From Serinus canaria (lineage: Eukaryota; Chordata; Aves; Passeriformes; Fringillidae): DNA of 64,000 bases. Position 1 is the first letter of the stretch. Every line of letters starts with the position of its first letter. The position numbers were made by a program, and so were the translations under genes. The notes below the pieces were generated by a model. That model had not been told where the DNA came from and did no database searches. It saw only the letters and a program-made list of their open reading frames with translations. Positions 13,274 through 27,700 of this stretch are shown piece after piece. The stretch covers positions 64,297,934 to 64,361,933 of the forward strand of contig NC_066313.1 in assembly GCF_022539315.1 (NCBI RefSeq), in the 5' to 3' direction.

Positions 13274-16200
13274 CCAGTTTACTCAAAAACCTGTGGAAAA
13301 ATAGATATCTTCCTTATCATCCCCAAGAGGTACTGCTTTCATCATGAAACATACTGACACCATATAAAACAAAGAAAAATCTGGTAAAATATATCTACAT
13401 ATAAGCAATAGATTTATCTAGGTGTTACAAGTTGCTTTCCCTCTATTCCAATGCCTTTAGGCCAATGCTAGCACTGCAGTTATGCCAAAAGAGTCCAAAA
13501 AGCTGAAGGAAAGCCTTCAGTTTCCTTTTCTTTCTTTTTGTTGGCCTGGATAAGCAAGGGGCTGCAGGATGAGTTGATTCACTGCATGGTGTTCAAGTGC
13601 AAAACTAACTCTGAAAAATACAATTTTTTTTTTACATGCAGGGTTTTGTCCTCTCAGCCTGCTGAACTAATCCATCTTGCTGATACAGACAATTGATTTC
13701 CTGAAATGAAAAAGGAGAAGTCCATGGCACAATGAGGGCAAGAGAACAAGGACTGCCCCTTTCAGAGGCAGATGACATTGCATTACTCACAGAAGATCAC
13801 ATCCTCAGTTTTACTGTAAATTTTGCCCATGTAAATATCATGTGGTGAGTGATGTCTTTTTGGCAACCACACTACACTCACTTTCTGCTTTGGACTCTGT
13901 AACTGGGAAATTTCCAACCCTGCTTCTAGCTCCAAGAAAACCAGTTTTCCATAAAGAGATACCTGAGGTAGAAATCAGGTCACGCCTATAGCCACCTAAA
14001 TTAGGTATCTACATGTGAACTAGATGCCAAAACTCCAAATGTATTCAGTGGATGACAAGAATTTATTCACTTCCTCCAACAAAGGTGTTTGGGGACACCA
14101 TGAATAGCTCAAGACAACTGTTGGGATTGGAAGATATGACATAGGATTTATGGGAGACTTACACACTTGTGGTGAGACAGCCAAAGACTGGTGAAATATC
14201 TTGAGGTGTCTCAAAAACATTAGATATCCCTGTAGAGGTCACAGTGACCACACTGATAGTTTGGCTTACTGTAAAAGGAGCTTAAACATCTCACTCCTGT
14301 TTCACTGCACTTAGGTATCAAGTTGTGAGTTGAAATCAACTCCACTGTGTCAGCTCCAAACTGGTAAATTTCTCCAAAAGCTTTTCTCCAAACTCCTTCC
14401 ATTGCATCTTCTCTAATGAAAACACCAGGTTAGTATGGTAAAAGCAAGTTATATAATGCTGATGCCATCTAGCTCAATTTTTATATTTTATACCTCAGGA
14501 TCTTACAAGTTACTGCTGGCTCCATTTTGTTGTTTCCCACCATCTTTGGCTACAGTACTAGCTTCTGTCATCAAACCAGCAATTAAATATTTTTGCCTTT
14601 CAGAATTGTTAGCTAGTCGAGAATTTCAGTAGATAGTATTTAGCTCTGGTTACTTCATTTTAATAAGCAGGAAACCTGCCACTGTGAAGAGTCAAACTGA
14701 CCTATGAGAAACTGAACTGATTCCCTCAAAACCAGGTATCCCAATGCACTGATCACCCCTCTCTTCACCTTGTGTCCCAGAGCTAAATCTGGTGTGTAAA
14801 TACTAGCAATCTTCTTTGGAGGGCTTAAAGGAAATACCTCATCAGCCTGCAGACCCATTTATCAGCCTGGTTTGTACATTTTCTTTCTTCTGTACAAAAT
14901 GACATGAGTTAGTTGAAGCCACTGAACCTCACCATTTCTTCCCCCTGAGAGTAACCAATTCCCTCCATACATTTCCCCTGAATTAAATGACAGGAAAAAC
15001 CACACTTGCAAACCACAAAAAGCCTTTACAAAATCAAGATAAGTTCAATCTCTCCCACAGTGCTTTGCCAGTATACATCCAGCCTTGTAAAATGGGCATT
15101 TTTCATTCCAATGCCTAAAAAAGACAGTCTATTTGCCAACATCCTGGGCCCCTGGATGTTTGAAGCTGCTGAAAGTTTCAATCAAATACAATCTGGTAAG
15201 ATCCTCAAGTCTACATTCAAGTGGAAAAGAACCAGCATTAGTGTCTGCGTTCGAGATATCTTTATGAAAGAGAATTTATCCCCATTAAAAATAAGAGACA
15301 ACACACTGGAGACACCTGCAAGGGCTGTTGCAGGCACAGGTAAAACAGCTCCTAAGTTTCTGGATCCCAAAGTATCTAGGCTGGGGCCATGGGTTTGCAG
15401 AAGGTTGGCTTCACAGGGTTTGTCCTGACTGCAGCTGCGGATGGCACACCTCAGCTGCTTTATTTGTGTGGTCACTCTGACTCTGGTGAGATTATCCACA
15501 TCCTCAGTGGGTGAGACCAGCAGGGTCTCATTGGTGATGGGGTGTTTTTGTGTGACCAAAAAAACATCATCAACTCATTGTATGCTATCACAGACTTGTG
15601 TCAAGTGATGATTTTTGCCGCAGCTGACCTGAGCTGATTGAAGCTATGAGTTATGGATGAGAGACTTTGCTGTCTATTACAGATCCCCAGAGTTCCTCAG
15701 TCCTTCAAATAATGTCTAACATTAACACTAAGCCAATGGCACACAATGATAAACTTTTATTGCTACTGTAGACTTTTCCAATTTGGAGTATTCTCAGAGC
15801 CATCTTCACGTGTAACTTTATGCCAGCTATGCATGTACGTACACAGTATATGTGTAATTGTTTTGGATGATATAAGGTTCCATCAGAAAGAAGATGAGCT
15901 GAAATTACCAAATGTGTTTTCATCAATGACCTCCTATTAGGCTCAAGAGTCACTGGGTTAAATGTCAATGATCTGATATCTATCTGTAGCAATGTCATCT
16001 CTTTATTCACAGAATTTCAACTATTATAGCAAGTACAAATCAGAACAACTGTTTTCCCATTTATGAGATTTATACACCCATTTAAAGAATTTTTTCTCAT
16101 GAAATCACTGATAATATCATCTCAATTGTAAAGTGAATGGTTTTAATCAAATTTCTTCCAAGCAAGTTTTGTGTGTCAGCAGGAACTTTCAGAACATGCT

Positions 16201-19200
16201 GGCTTATAGAAATGAAGATAAATATAGGCATATTAAACCTGTCTTTTTCCAAAGAAAGATTCAAACCTCCAATCAAGTTTTCATGTTACCTTGGAGGAGG
16301 GAGAGGGTAAAATAATACCACCACTTCTGGGGACACACACAAAAAAGCCAACCAATCAAAATCCTTCAAAAAATAAACACCCCAAAACCCCAAGCTAAAG
16401 CAGTCCCAGCAGATCTGAGGAAAAACTCTTTGTCCAGTTTTCTTTCTTTTTCAGAGCTATTCTTACAAAGTCCTCAAGATGAAAGAGAAGGCCAGACTTC
16501 TCAGCAGACTGTGAAATAGCTTGACTGTCCAGCTGATGATTCCCATTTCATCCAGAGCTGGTTCCTGTCCTCCTGCTGATCTCTGCCTCACAAGTATGAG
16601 ACTCCTGCTGGTCATCTACCCTCCTATTTAGAAATAGAAAAATGTGCCCTGCCAATGGCCTTTTGCACTTCTGCCTTCTCTTGTCTTCTTGCTGTGGTGT
16701 GTGCAGCGGTCTTTGTGACCGCTACTCTTTTTTGTTTTCTTTTGCCTCTCTCTCAAAGATGTTATAGGAAACAGAGAACACAACATGTGTCTGACATCCT
16801 GAACTACTTCTGCTTCTCTACCTTCGAGGATCACATTGTCAAGCCAACAATGGCTCTGTTGGCCTTTCTTTTTCTCCCTGGGATACAGATCCATTTGACT
16901 TTCTTGCATTCATGAGCTTCCCATTCCTTGCACTACAGAGCTCATCACATAGAAAACTCTTCCTACTCTCACTCTGGGAGATATTAATCTTATTTCCCAG
17001 AGTAAGAGAGTTCACCCATTACCATATAATGTATTCCCTCTCTTGGGCACAATAGATAAAGATTCCCTACATTTCTTTTAAAACTGACAATGAAAATATG
17101 TTAAGAGCAGAGTCAACTAACACTTGATGGCAGACTCATTAAGGTCTCAGAGTGGAGATGGGAAAGGAGAGTAGGGAGAAAGAATGTTTAAAAACTCCAG
17201 ATATTAATAAACAAAGGTTCCAGACATATAATGTTCATGCCATATAATGCTTTGTCACTCATTATGTTGCAATCACATGTGGGAGGAACAAGCACATATT
17301 GGGATTACAGTCATGAAAAGATAAGGACTTTAATTAGCTACACTTCTAACTTTTAGCTATTGCCCTTATAATAATAGAAGGATTCTATCTATCTGTTATA
17401 AAATTGTATCTCGTCCTCCCCACCTTCTGGCTCTATGCAGCATGTTGGGTGCTCACAGTGTTGGTTTTGCTGCTCGTTTGGGGTTTTGGGGGTTTTTTCC
17501 AGTCTCATTTCCCAATTGATTTCCATTTGTTTCATTTTCTTTTGATGTATCAGAAATCATCAATCACATAATTAAAAAGGAGCTGAAGAATCATGATTAA
17601 TTACTACCTAGAGCAAAGGAATGTTAAATCCCCAAAACAATTGAGCATGTTCTGTAAAGGGCTGAATATCTCTCCAAGAATCCAGTTTAACTGGTTATAC
17701 CACCTTCACCTACTTTAGAGGCAATGTTTAGAGGGATGTTTTTCTTGTCATAAATTTTACTTCAGAGCTATAAAGAAAAATCATCAAAAGTCAAGGAATT
17801 AATAATGAAAAGTCAGTGTTTCTTTTGGCATCCTTGTTTTAATTAGTCATTTATTATACAATTGCTCAATATATTTCCATAGGAAAAATCCCCACATTTT
17901 GTCTACAAGATGGACAAGGATCTGTGCATGAGACAGCTGTTCTGTGTTTTCTGCTAGCTTCATATTTCAGCATGCAGTCTCATACTTCATTTACCAAACA
18001 ACATCTGAGCCCCACTTTAAAAACAAGTCTCTTTTTCCTTGATAGGATTTGTTTTTATGACACATCTAAAAGGTGTCAGAAGCCCCACAAACATCAATAG
18101 ATGCATGTATGTTTACAACACTTTGGGAAGCAGGAATGCAATCTGCATTTTCCATTATTTGCTCCATCAAAACACAGGGTCTGCTTTATTTCAGGTGGTC
18201 CTTTCAAGAGCAAGTGCAAGGAAGAGCCTTCCCTCAAAAAGCTGCAGCTGCATTCTTCACGTCTGCACATTTTTCAGTAGTCAAAGATGCAGCAGAACTT
18301 AGAAATTTCCCCAGACACTGCACATGTTTACTAACACATATTAAAAAGCCACAAGGCTTGACTTGTTCCTTTCCAAATATCAGCTCCTTGTAATCACTTA
18401 ATAGCATAAGACATCAGTCTACAGATATTGTAAGACACTATCTTCGATGAATTGATAAAGTGTTATAAATAACCCCCCCACACCCATCTGGGTCTTTTAA
18501 GATATCTGAATTTTTTCTTCTTCGCATCCCAGAAAAACTCACTTCTGGGCAAAAAGCAGCCCAGCAAACTCAGACATGGTATAATAATCAGCTGAAAACT
18601 GTAACTCAGAATTGGACACAGATGAAAAGTAGAAACATTAAGATTTGCTAGAGTGAAGCATGGATTTACTGATGCCCATAAATAACAACGTTGTCCAGGG
18701 AAAATTAGAGGAATCTGCAAGGCATTTAATCTCCACAGAAGTATGTGAAACTGTTCTCTGAACAGACTATTTGACTAAATTCAGTCAGAAATGTCGGTCC
18801 AGTTACATTAAAATACAAAATCTCCAGAACTGAACTAAGTGGCAGAGCCAGGACATAATGAATCTTGCCTCATCCCACAGTCCACGATGAGACATTAATT
18901 AGCATTTTCAGTCCACTGCCCAAGGCTATGTTGTTAATTTTACAGGCTTTTGAGTAACTCCTCTGCATCAGTTCTGGATGGTAATGTATCTCCTGGAGAG
19001 ACACAGAGTCAAGAATACTTTTTAACCTATAGTTCACAGAAGAACAGAGTTCAGAAGACCAGTAACCTTTTTAGTTTACAAATACTGGGTACAAAACACA
19101 CAGAACTAAAATTACTGAAACTGTGCCAGAGCAAACACTGATGTTTAGGTCTGTGTTTAAGACACTTTTGTACCTTGGAGATGCAAAAGAACCACCTATT

Positions 19201-21879
19201 TCAAACATGTGAAAGATGGTAAATTAACTTAACTTCCAAGAGAATTAAACAGATGGTTATGAGAAAGGAAAACCAGTGAAAGGGTGTTTGACCAGCATGC
19301 TAAAAACTGTTGCTATGGTTCCAGACATCCAGTTCCATAATTTGGTGTTGATTTTTATATTGCCTCATAAACAGACAAGTACGACATATGTGAGTTAACT
19401 TCCTTAGATATCCAGAACCACTCTTAAACTCAACTTACATTTAGTATATAAAATATTGCCCTAAAATATTCCCTAAATAATATAACTTTAAAACTATTAG
19501 CACTACCTGGGTAGTGTTGTTCAAACTCACAGAATTATCTGCATGTTGAAACTACCAAACAATCTCCTACAGCTGATTGTTGTCCAGAGTAGCTTTATCA
19601 GATCTGAATGCGCCAATTTGAACACATCATTTTACTTACCATCTTCTGCTCCAGACAATCTCAACAAGCTTCAAGGGTTTTCCATATGGCATGCTATGTA
19701 TATTTTGATTTTGGTGGATTCCTTGTTTGTAAATAACAATTTGCAACATTTCACATTGTTTGAGTATGTCATTGTGTGCACAACTACAATAAATAACAAA
19801 AGAACAAGCTTAAATGCAAATAATTCCTGAGAACACTGTATATTAGGTTTCTTACAGTTGTCCTATAGGCATGGATAATAGAAGAGGTCTGTACATCCAT
19901 AAGTTATATTTTTTTTTCAGAATTTATTATGTTTTCAATCTAAATTTTATATTTGTTTGGGTATTTTTAAGTTAATAATGAAAATCAAATGCCAGGTACT
20001 AATTTGAATTTTTTATAAGCAATTCTTTTAAAATGGTGTGAAGTTTAATGTCTTTTGCACATTTCTAATTGTGACCTAAATGAATAATTGAATAATTAAA
20101 TTTACATAATTTGATTTATATAATGACCTCTACTATTTTCTACTGTTAAGCATTTACAGTAATACTGTAGGATATTGTATTAACCTTCTAATGTGATATT
20201 CTTATTTTTTCCTTTTTTTTTTTCGTTTTGACCTTTGCGGACTGCATTAAAATCTGTCTGTTAAAGGGTAGAGTGTGATTACAGTTATGGTGTTGTAAAT
20301 TTGGGACAATCATTTGAGTGACAGTGAAGTTTAACTGTTTAACTGAGTACTCAATATCACTGTAAGAAAAAAAGCCCAATTACAGTAATAGAGCATACAA
20401 TATAACTAAAACATGGCAAGAGCTGAGACAAGCCCAGCTGCTTAAAGCTCATTTCTCTTCTTCTCATGCAAGCAGATTATTAGAGAAGTCCTAGACAGTG
20501 CCACAATTTTATGTCACACATCAAGTCTCTGATTAAAACATATATATGGGCTTTGGCATCCTACTCAAATAAGGCTATTCTTGCACTCTCATAGAGGAAA
20601 CAGGCACCATGGGGGTGAATATACAAGAGAGAATGAGAAAGGACACGATCCATCAATACAGGCGAATGGGGCAAGGATGTGTAGCCCAAAATGAAAGGGT
20701 CACAATAATGCCAAAAGTCCTATGTGGAACTATGAGATGAGAGGCATCTTATATGCCATTTACTAGGGCACCATTTGAAAGAATGCACTGCACAGGGTTC
20801 CTCATTATTCATTAGGGCTGAATCCTCATTCATTCTCCTTTATATGCCATCCTGAATGTGCCCTACAGAGTCTTTTACAGGGAAATAACAATAAACTCTC
20901 TTATCAACAGCTTGTTGTAGCAGATACAATACATGGGGTACTGAGATCAAAAAGAGCATGAAAAGCATTTCTGCCAACATCGTACAAAAATATTGAACAT
21001 CTGCTATATCTGGGATCCTGGGAGTTGTAATTATAATTTTTGAAATCTGCACACAAGAGTTATAAATATTAGAACTGTAGCCTGTGAAAGCCATGAAATA
21101 TTTAAGTTGTTTGGCAGGCTTAAGAAAAACTCATAAACTTAATTTAAGCAGCCAAACACTGTATTTTTACAGGTTTTACATCTTTCATGTCATTAGTCAT
21201 ATAAATTAAAGCAACCACGGAACAGCCCAGGAGTTGCAACAGCAAGTCCTGTGGGTGAAAACAAAGGTCAGCTTGAGATTTAAGACTTTCACCAACACTT
21301 CACCTTTCCACTTACCCTGTATTTCAATTCTTGTATTGAATTTGTCATAGGTACTTTTAACGCATCCATTATTTTATTGTCTGTTAATTCTCAGGAGTGT
21401 GCCTGGTGCTGACTGCGTGCATAAACACAGTGGGTCAGATTCACTTGGCATCAGTCTAGCAGTGCAAAATACTCCTTAAACCACCCTCTTTATCCTTTCC
21501 AGCAAGACTAATGGCTCCTCTAAGCTAGTGGTGAGATGCTCATGGTCCTCCCCACACTTCTTGCTCTAAGGAAGCAGGAGACAGGGCTAGTACCTGGCAT
21601 CCATATAGTGATCAAACCTTAAGAAGAGACAGGTTGCTTACACAAATCAGTGATGAAAGGCATTGAGGAAGGAGCCTAGACAGGAGACAAGCTTCACAGG
21701 AGACAAGGAAAAGGTACTGCCACACCTAAAAGGGTTTCATGAACCACAACCACATGATAGCAGAGAGGGAGGAGTAGGAAGAAGAGCAAGAAGCATGGTT
21801 GTGCATAGGGGGTTTTCAGTTTGTAGCAATCTTTTAAACTTGTTCAGACACATCAGAAATGTGCTGGATTATCATGAGT

Positions 21880-21897
21880 AAAAAAAAAAAAAAAAAA
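21880..21897 (+). repeat. A18 run
   Basis: Eighteen uninterrupted A residues after GGATTATCATGAGT. It could be a retroposon tail. No target-site duplication was found, and the ~240 bp to its left is not recognised. Confidence 0.9.
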
Positions 21898-24464
21898 CTA
21901 GTTTAAAATAGCAAATTAGTAAAAAATGCAACAGCCAGATCCACAGAAGCTGAAATATGAAAAGACCCAAAGGCAAATTCTCATTTGTACAGTGTCTGCT
22001 CCACCTGTTAGATATCCATATGCTACTAGAGAAAATGGAGCTCTGCAGAAGGATTCAGGGATCGCCAACTGTGCCATCAAAAGTGAAGCAAGAAGTTCAT
22101 TTGAAAACAAGTAAAGTAGAAAATGTGAGAATGAGGGCCCCACATTTTGCTCTCCATAAATCCAGTGCTCAGCAGAGAACACTGCTGTACAAGAAAGTCA
22201 TCTGACATCAGAAATGTTACAGTGGATCAGTGGATGGGAAACAAAAGAGAATGTGTCTCAAGGGGCACAACTATATACAACACATTCCCAGAAATTCTTC
22301 TTTGAACTACTGAACTGTGAGTAAACAGAAAAACACATCCCCATTCTTGACTCATCTCATAAAACATGTGCCTAAGTGTCAGATGCCATGAGACTATGAG
22401 ATGTTAGGGTAACTATCAGTTAATTTAATGAACCCAATTATGATCTCACTAATACATATTTTACACCAGCCCAAGACTATTTGATCCATTCACGAAAGCC
22501 ATTCATGAACTGCACCTTTGTGCTGCACTTGCCAGCAAATTCCTCTTTCAAAGGTGCTGTAACCAGACTGAGCTACACTTTCATTAGGGAGGGATCACTG
22601 TGATTTAGAGGCTTTCATCTAAACTCTTCTCCTGGCTGCCATTTTAAGATTAGAGGGAAAAGGTATTCTTTCAATATTCCCCATGACACAAGGATGATGC
22701 TTCTTTCATATAGACAGGGTCTGAGAGGTTCTTTCATGTTACAGAGAAGTGTAGCTACTTTGACTAAGGAAAGTAGTGAAAGAGTCTCTTCAGTGCCTAC
22801 CTTCTTTCATTGATAATAAGGAATCTGATTTTTGAGTAAGGTTTGGAATTTCTGAAACCCTGCTACTGATTTTGCTCTGAAGAGCAGCCCAGGTAGTCAC
22901 AGTGTGTCTGTGAATCTGAAAGTACTGAAAGCACTCCACGAAGAAAGCATTTACAAGACTCTTCTTAAAACCATTTAGTTTCAAACACATAATTTCAAAA
23001 AATGTCATTACCTGTCCCATTTTTTCATACACTCATTGACAATAATATTTGTGTTACAGACTAGGGCACAAAGAACTTTCACTCCTCATTTTCACATGAA
23101 ACACTGAAAAAAGATTTCTCGTTATTCTCAGCACAGGCAGTTGTAAGTATAATAATACTCCTGTATACAAGTGTTTTAGGGAAGCAGGGATGTGCCATTT
23201 CCCTGATAGACAAACACACACATGCACACCTCCATCCCAAGATCAATACATCAACAAGGAGTCACCCACTCTATTATCATCCTCATTCTCTCTTCCTAAG
23301 TCCTTCCTCCAACAGCTGGGTTTTTTCCTTGTCTCATAGGTGTGCCATTGAAGACAAGCTGAGAGAACACTAGCAAGGAGTTTATGCTTTCTTATTTTCT
23401 ACTTCTTCCTTCAATTTTTTTGGTATCTACAGAAAAGAGGAATAAAAAGCCAGGAAAGCTAGTGCCTATCAGTGTGGAAAACCTATAGAAGGCCCTAAAA
23501 GACCTTAAGAGACCTGGAGAAAATAACAAGGTCTCTGCATCTCTGAATTTCTAAGCTACATGCTCATCTGAGGCTAAGCTCTCTAGCCAGAGACAAAATC
23601 AGTGTTCTCCAGTAATAGTCCAGTATTGAATTTCCACCTCCATTTTAATGCTGAAAATTTTCTTCAACAATGTTTTAATTAAAAGTTAAGGTCAAGTGAA
23701 AATAAAAATTCATAAGATAAGCAGTGACATAATTCTAAGAGAAAGAATAGAATGCAATTCAAAATAAGAAAAGAATCCTTCTGCTTTCCTGCCTTAAAGT
23801 GCACAAGAAGTTGGAAACATCACTGTGAGGCTTTTCAGACAGCAGTAGAGGGTTTTATTTCAAATAGTAAAAGGCTGTATTTCTAGAAGATTAATTTCTC
23901 AGATTTGCCACAGATATTTGTAGGATGATAACTATGGTGCCTGCCTCAGTCACATCTGAATCTTACACCTACATTTCTACAGCCTTGACACAAGGTGTTT
24001 GCAAATACCAATGATAAAGATGCTGGGACTACATAGTAACATCCCTAGGAGTTCAGGCAAGCTTCTTTTGACCTTAGTTGGACCACAGGTCCTAGTAAAA
24101 ATATATAAACAAACAAGGGTACTGTATTGACAGCTAATGCATATTTAAAAAAAAAATAAAACTAAAAGGAGATAATTCATAGTCACTTTGATGTGACAGT
24201 TACTTGGCTCAAAAATTCACCCAAAATGTACTGAATACAGTATGAGGCCCACATGGACTCTGATTTCATCACTGGCCACACCTGCCATATTTTAAATAGT
24301 TGGTATTTCTCTATTGTTATCTGTTCTAAAATGAAAAAAAAAAAAGAAAAATCCCATCCCCAAAGGATAGGTTTTCTATGTTAATAGCAATGTTGAGTGG
24401 GCTGGACTGTCAGGTGTGTCAAAAATAGGCTGTGCTGCCATACCCAAAGGGAAGTGATCAATGA

Positions 24465-24745
24465 TTCAACATATGGCTGCTATCCAGTAACAAGCATAGT
24501 ACCCCCAGGGGTCAGTACTGGGGCTCATATTTTTCAACATCTTCATTAACAACATGGATGATGACACAAATTGCATCCTCAGCAAATCTGCATACAACAC
24601 AGAATTTAAAGAGGGTGGCTGACACAAATGAATGGCTGAGCTCTGATCCAGAGGCACTTTGAGACATTTGAGGACTGGACCAACAAAAAGTTCAAAAAGG
24701 AAACTGCAGAGCTGTGTGTCCAGGTGAGCAACCCCATGTGCTTGT
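24465..24745 (+). mobile_element. CR1 LINE fragment, reverse-transcriptase region, frameshifted
   Basis: The + strand matches the avian CR1 ORF2 block around the reverse-transcriptase active site as I know it: GTACCCCCAGGGGTCAGTAC (the VPQG-S-LGP region), then TTCAACATCTTCATTAACAA (FNIFIND). Next comes a degraded copy of the segment before the catalytic F-A-D-D, here reading S-A-Y-N. A further match, AACAAAAAGTTCAAAAAGGA with CAACCCCATG, corresponds to the CR1 stretch just after the active site. The reading frame shifts between these blocks and contains stops, so the copy cannot make a protein. Neither a 5' end nor a CR1 3' end is visible. An old, 5'-truncated and internally worn insertion is the likely origin. 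Edges are approximate. Confidence 0.72.
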
Positions 24746-27700
24746 GCACTCTGGGATGCAACAGCCCTCTGGACAGCCCCACAGGTGTGTAATGCTGAGT
24801 TTGTTTCCTGAACACAGCACTGACACAAGGCAGCAGCACAATTCAGCACGAGTAAGGTGTGTGGGGAGGAGCAAGCCCTGCTCTGTTTGACCACAAATAA
24901 AGGAATGCCAGTTACAACTGGGGGGGGCAGGAACAAGAACTGAAAATGTTCATTCATACTGGCATGTGCCCGTGAATTGTGGAGCCAGTTGTTTGTGTCC
25001 TCTGTATCAATAATCTGGTGTCTCTGCAGGGAGCATGGGCACACAGTGCACACACACAGCATGTATGTGCATCTAAGGGCTCCTGTAATACTCTTAGCCA
25101 CAACGAAGCCACAGGAGTTCAAAATTAACAACCCAGTTACAACAGTGAGGACAGAAGCAGCAAACTGGCAAAGAGCAAAGGCAGAAAACCCCATACACCC
25201 TGCAAGGCTTGAAAAAAAGGGCCCTTCATAGCCCAGAGGAAGCAGGCAAACACAGACACTTGAACACACAAATTCCCTTCTGAGCAGGTTAGACTGAATG
25301 AGAGTAATCATTTTTAAGTGCCCAAATTGCCTGACACCACATGGCGCTATCAAAAGCATTTCCATTTTTATCCAAATCAATGTCACCATTTTTCTGTAAA
25401 AATCTATGTGGAAAATAGAAGCAGGGATAGAGGAAGATACAGCTTCTGAGCCCAGTGGAAGGCATCACATGGCAGCATGACTGTAGGAACTCAAGACTGT
25501 TGATTTTAGCAGCTAAGGCATGTCCAGCTACTTCTGATGAGGGGTACTGAACAGCCAGAGAAAAATTCTGGGTTTGCACACGGATGAAGAAAACTGGTGT
25601 TTCGTTATTTTTGCAATTATAATCTCCCTTTCCCCAGTCTTATAGCTAAAAACGTAATGATCAGTCTTCTGAACATCTTTCCTTCACATTCCCCTAACTT
25701 GTATTAGACAAAAAAGTGACTCCAAGAGAAAATTAAGTGAGTATCTGTCTTATAATGCATGTAAGCCACTGATAAACAGGACTACACTTGGTGCCAGTGT
25801 GCAGAGTTGCTGTGAGAGCACATGCTTTGAAATTCTAGGGAGGAAGTACCCTTCAGCCTGTACCCCTGCTGGTTAAAAAAAGAAAACTGAGGCCCTCTTG
25901 CAGACTCATAGTGTGACTTATGGAAACTCTGAAAACACATTAAGAAATTACCTTTCCAAAGATATTTTCTGTAAACCTGGCCTTCTAACAGAAGGAAATC
26001 ACCTAGGATATCTTTTCAGAGCCTCTATGTTGTCCATCTTGATTTTCTTAGCAAATAATTTTAACATTTCTCTTTTTGAAGAAGAAATGCATGTCAGCAC
26101 ATCCTTATGGAGGACTTCCCTTCTCATTTTCAGCAGGGCCTGCCTTTAGTAGGATGAACACAGACTTGTCAGGAGCAGTCAGGAATATATAGACTTCTCC
26201 TAGAAGTCCCAGCCAATACAGCTTGCATCCCCAGACCACATCACACAGTCACTTTCCAGCTGCATGATAGCTTTAACTGAATGGGGGCCATTATAAATCC
26301 TTCAGAAACTCACTTTGACTTAATCAAAAGCCAGATTTCTCTTCCCCTAAGCAGTACATCCTCATGGCATTTTTTGACATGTTTCAAAGAAAAACTGATA
26401 TTGAATATACAGCAAAATATCCAAATCATAAGAAATTTTCCTGTCACAACCCAATGATTCTTAATTAGAATTCCCACATATTTTGGGTTAAAATACCTGG
26501 GAGTAAGTGCAAACAATACTCCACCATCATTGTCTTACAGGTAGATCAGAATATCCTGCTGCAATTTAGCTAATGTCATGCTTCTCAGATGAACAATCTA
26601 AATTCTCCAGATATCTTCCTCATTAGGGATCTGGTGTTGCAAATCTATGTAACTGAATAAGGTTATTCAAGGAGCACAACGTTTTGATAACAAAATCCTT
26701 TGTGATGATTACCTAATAGCCAGCATTTGTTCAAACATTTTTAATAGACCCTTTTTATCACATGCAAAAAGAATTTCAGTGCTAGTTCAGTCTCCTGTTT
26801 CATTCTGTCATGAATCACTTCGTAGAGACATTTAGAAGTCAATAATCCACTGTAGCTTTGATGACAGGTGATTAATTTCTACATTTTAGAGACATAATAA
26901 GATTTAGCAATAAAAAGGCCTTGAAGTAACCTACCAAACAGCTTTAATCTCAGCCTTGGGACTGTTGCTAAATATGAATGCTTGTACACAAATGCAGATG
27001 ATTTAAGTTGGGAGGTTTTATTGCAGACTTCTTGCCTTTCGTATTAATCTTGCTTTACAATCAGGCTATCTCTACAAACACTTTATACTGAATATTGTTT
27101 CTAATGCAGTACTTGAGGGAGGAAAGTGTGATTATTCACCCACAAGGGCTATATTCTACCTAAAAACTAGTTTTACATGCTTTCCATTTTGTGGCTTACC
27201 GACACTCTTTGTGTGGCAAGGTTGGATGGGTAAAAAAAAATTAACAGACACACAACCAGTCAGTACTGGCCTGCACAACCATGCAGGGCCCTCAGGGCTT
27301 AATCCATCACTCAGTGAAACTGGTGGGAGTATTTTGCTAACATCAGTTGGCAGATCACTGTAACAGACATACTTGAATAAAGGACCAAATTCCAAACTCT
27401 CCAGATGTGCTGGTGGTAAATACAGAATGCCTATGTAGGTCCTGATCTGGCCTTTCTGAGCTCTCCCAAACACTGCCTGGATCCTCATCTTTCAAAAGTG
27501 GTTTTCTGCTGAAGACAGTATCTAAGAAAAGTGAAAAATTGCTCTTTTAAACTCCCAATCTCCTACGGATTTTTATACCTGTTCAGGAATGCTTCATTTT
27601 TCTACTCAAAGTACTTCAGTCAGAAACCTTTGTCTATAAAATACTAAATCTTGGCTAAAATTCCTTCATGCAGGAATCTCAAGATAAATTCGAAAACTGG

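Larger units (their letters stand above)
11358..24464. other. Intergenic or intronic, no gene seen
   Basis: AT-rich unique sequence with the (AGT)6 and (CA)n microsatellites and the A18 run. A GC-richer patch at about 15,000-15,560 has open frames on both strands (140 and 125 codons) but no family match. A 86-codon ORF at 16,655 with a hydrophobic start overlaps an antisense ORF and is unsupported. Confidence 0.62.

Noticed and set aside
16655..16915. 86-codon + ORF with a signal-peptide-like start
   Set aside because: The start is a pyrimidine-rich run that gives hydrophobic residues. A 93-codon antisense ORF overlaps it and there is no exon boundary support.
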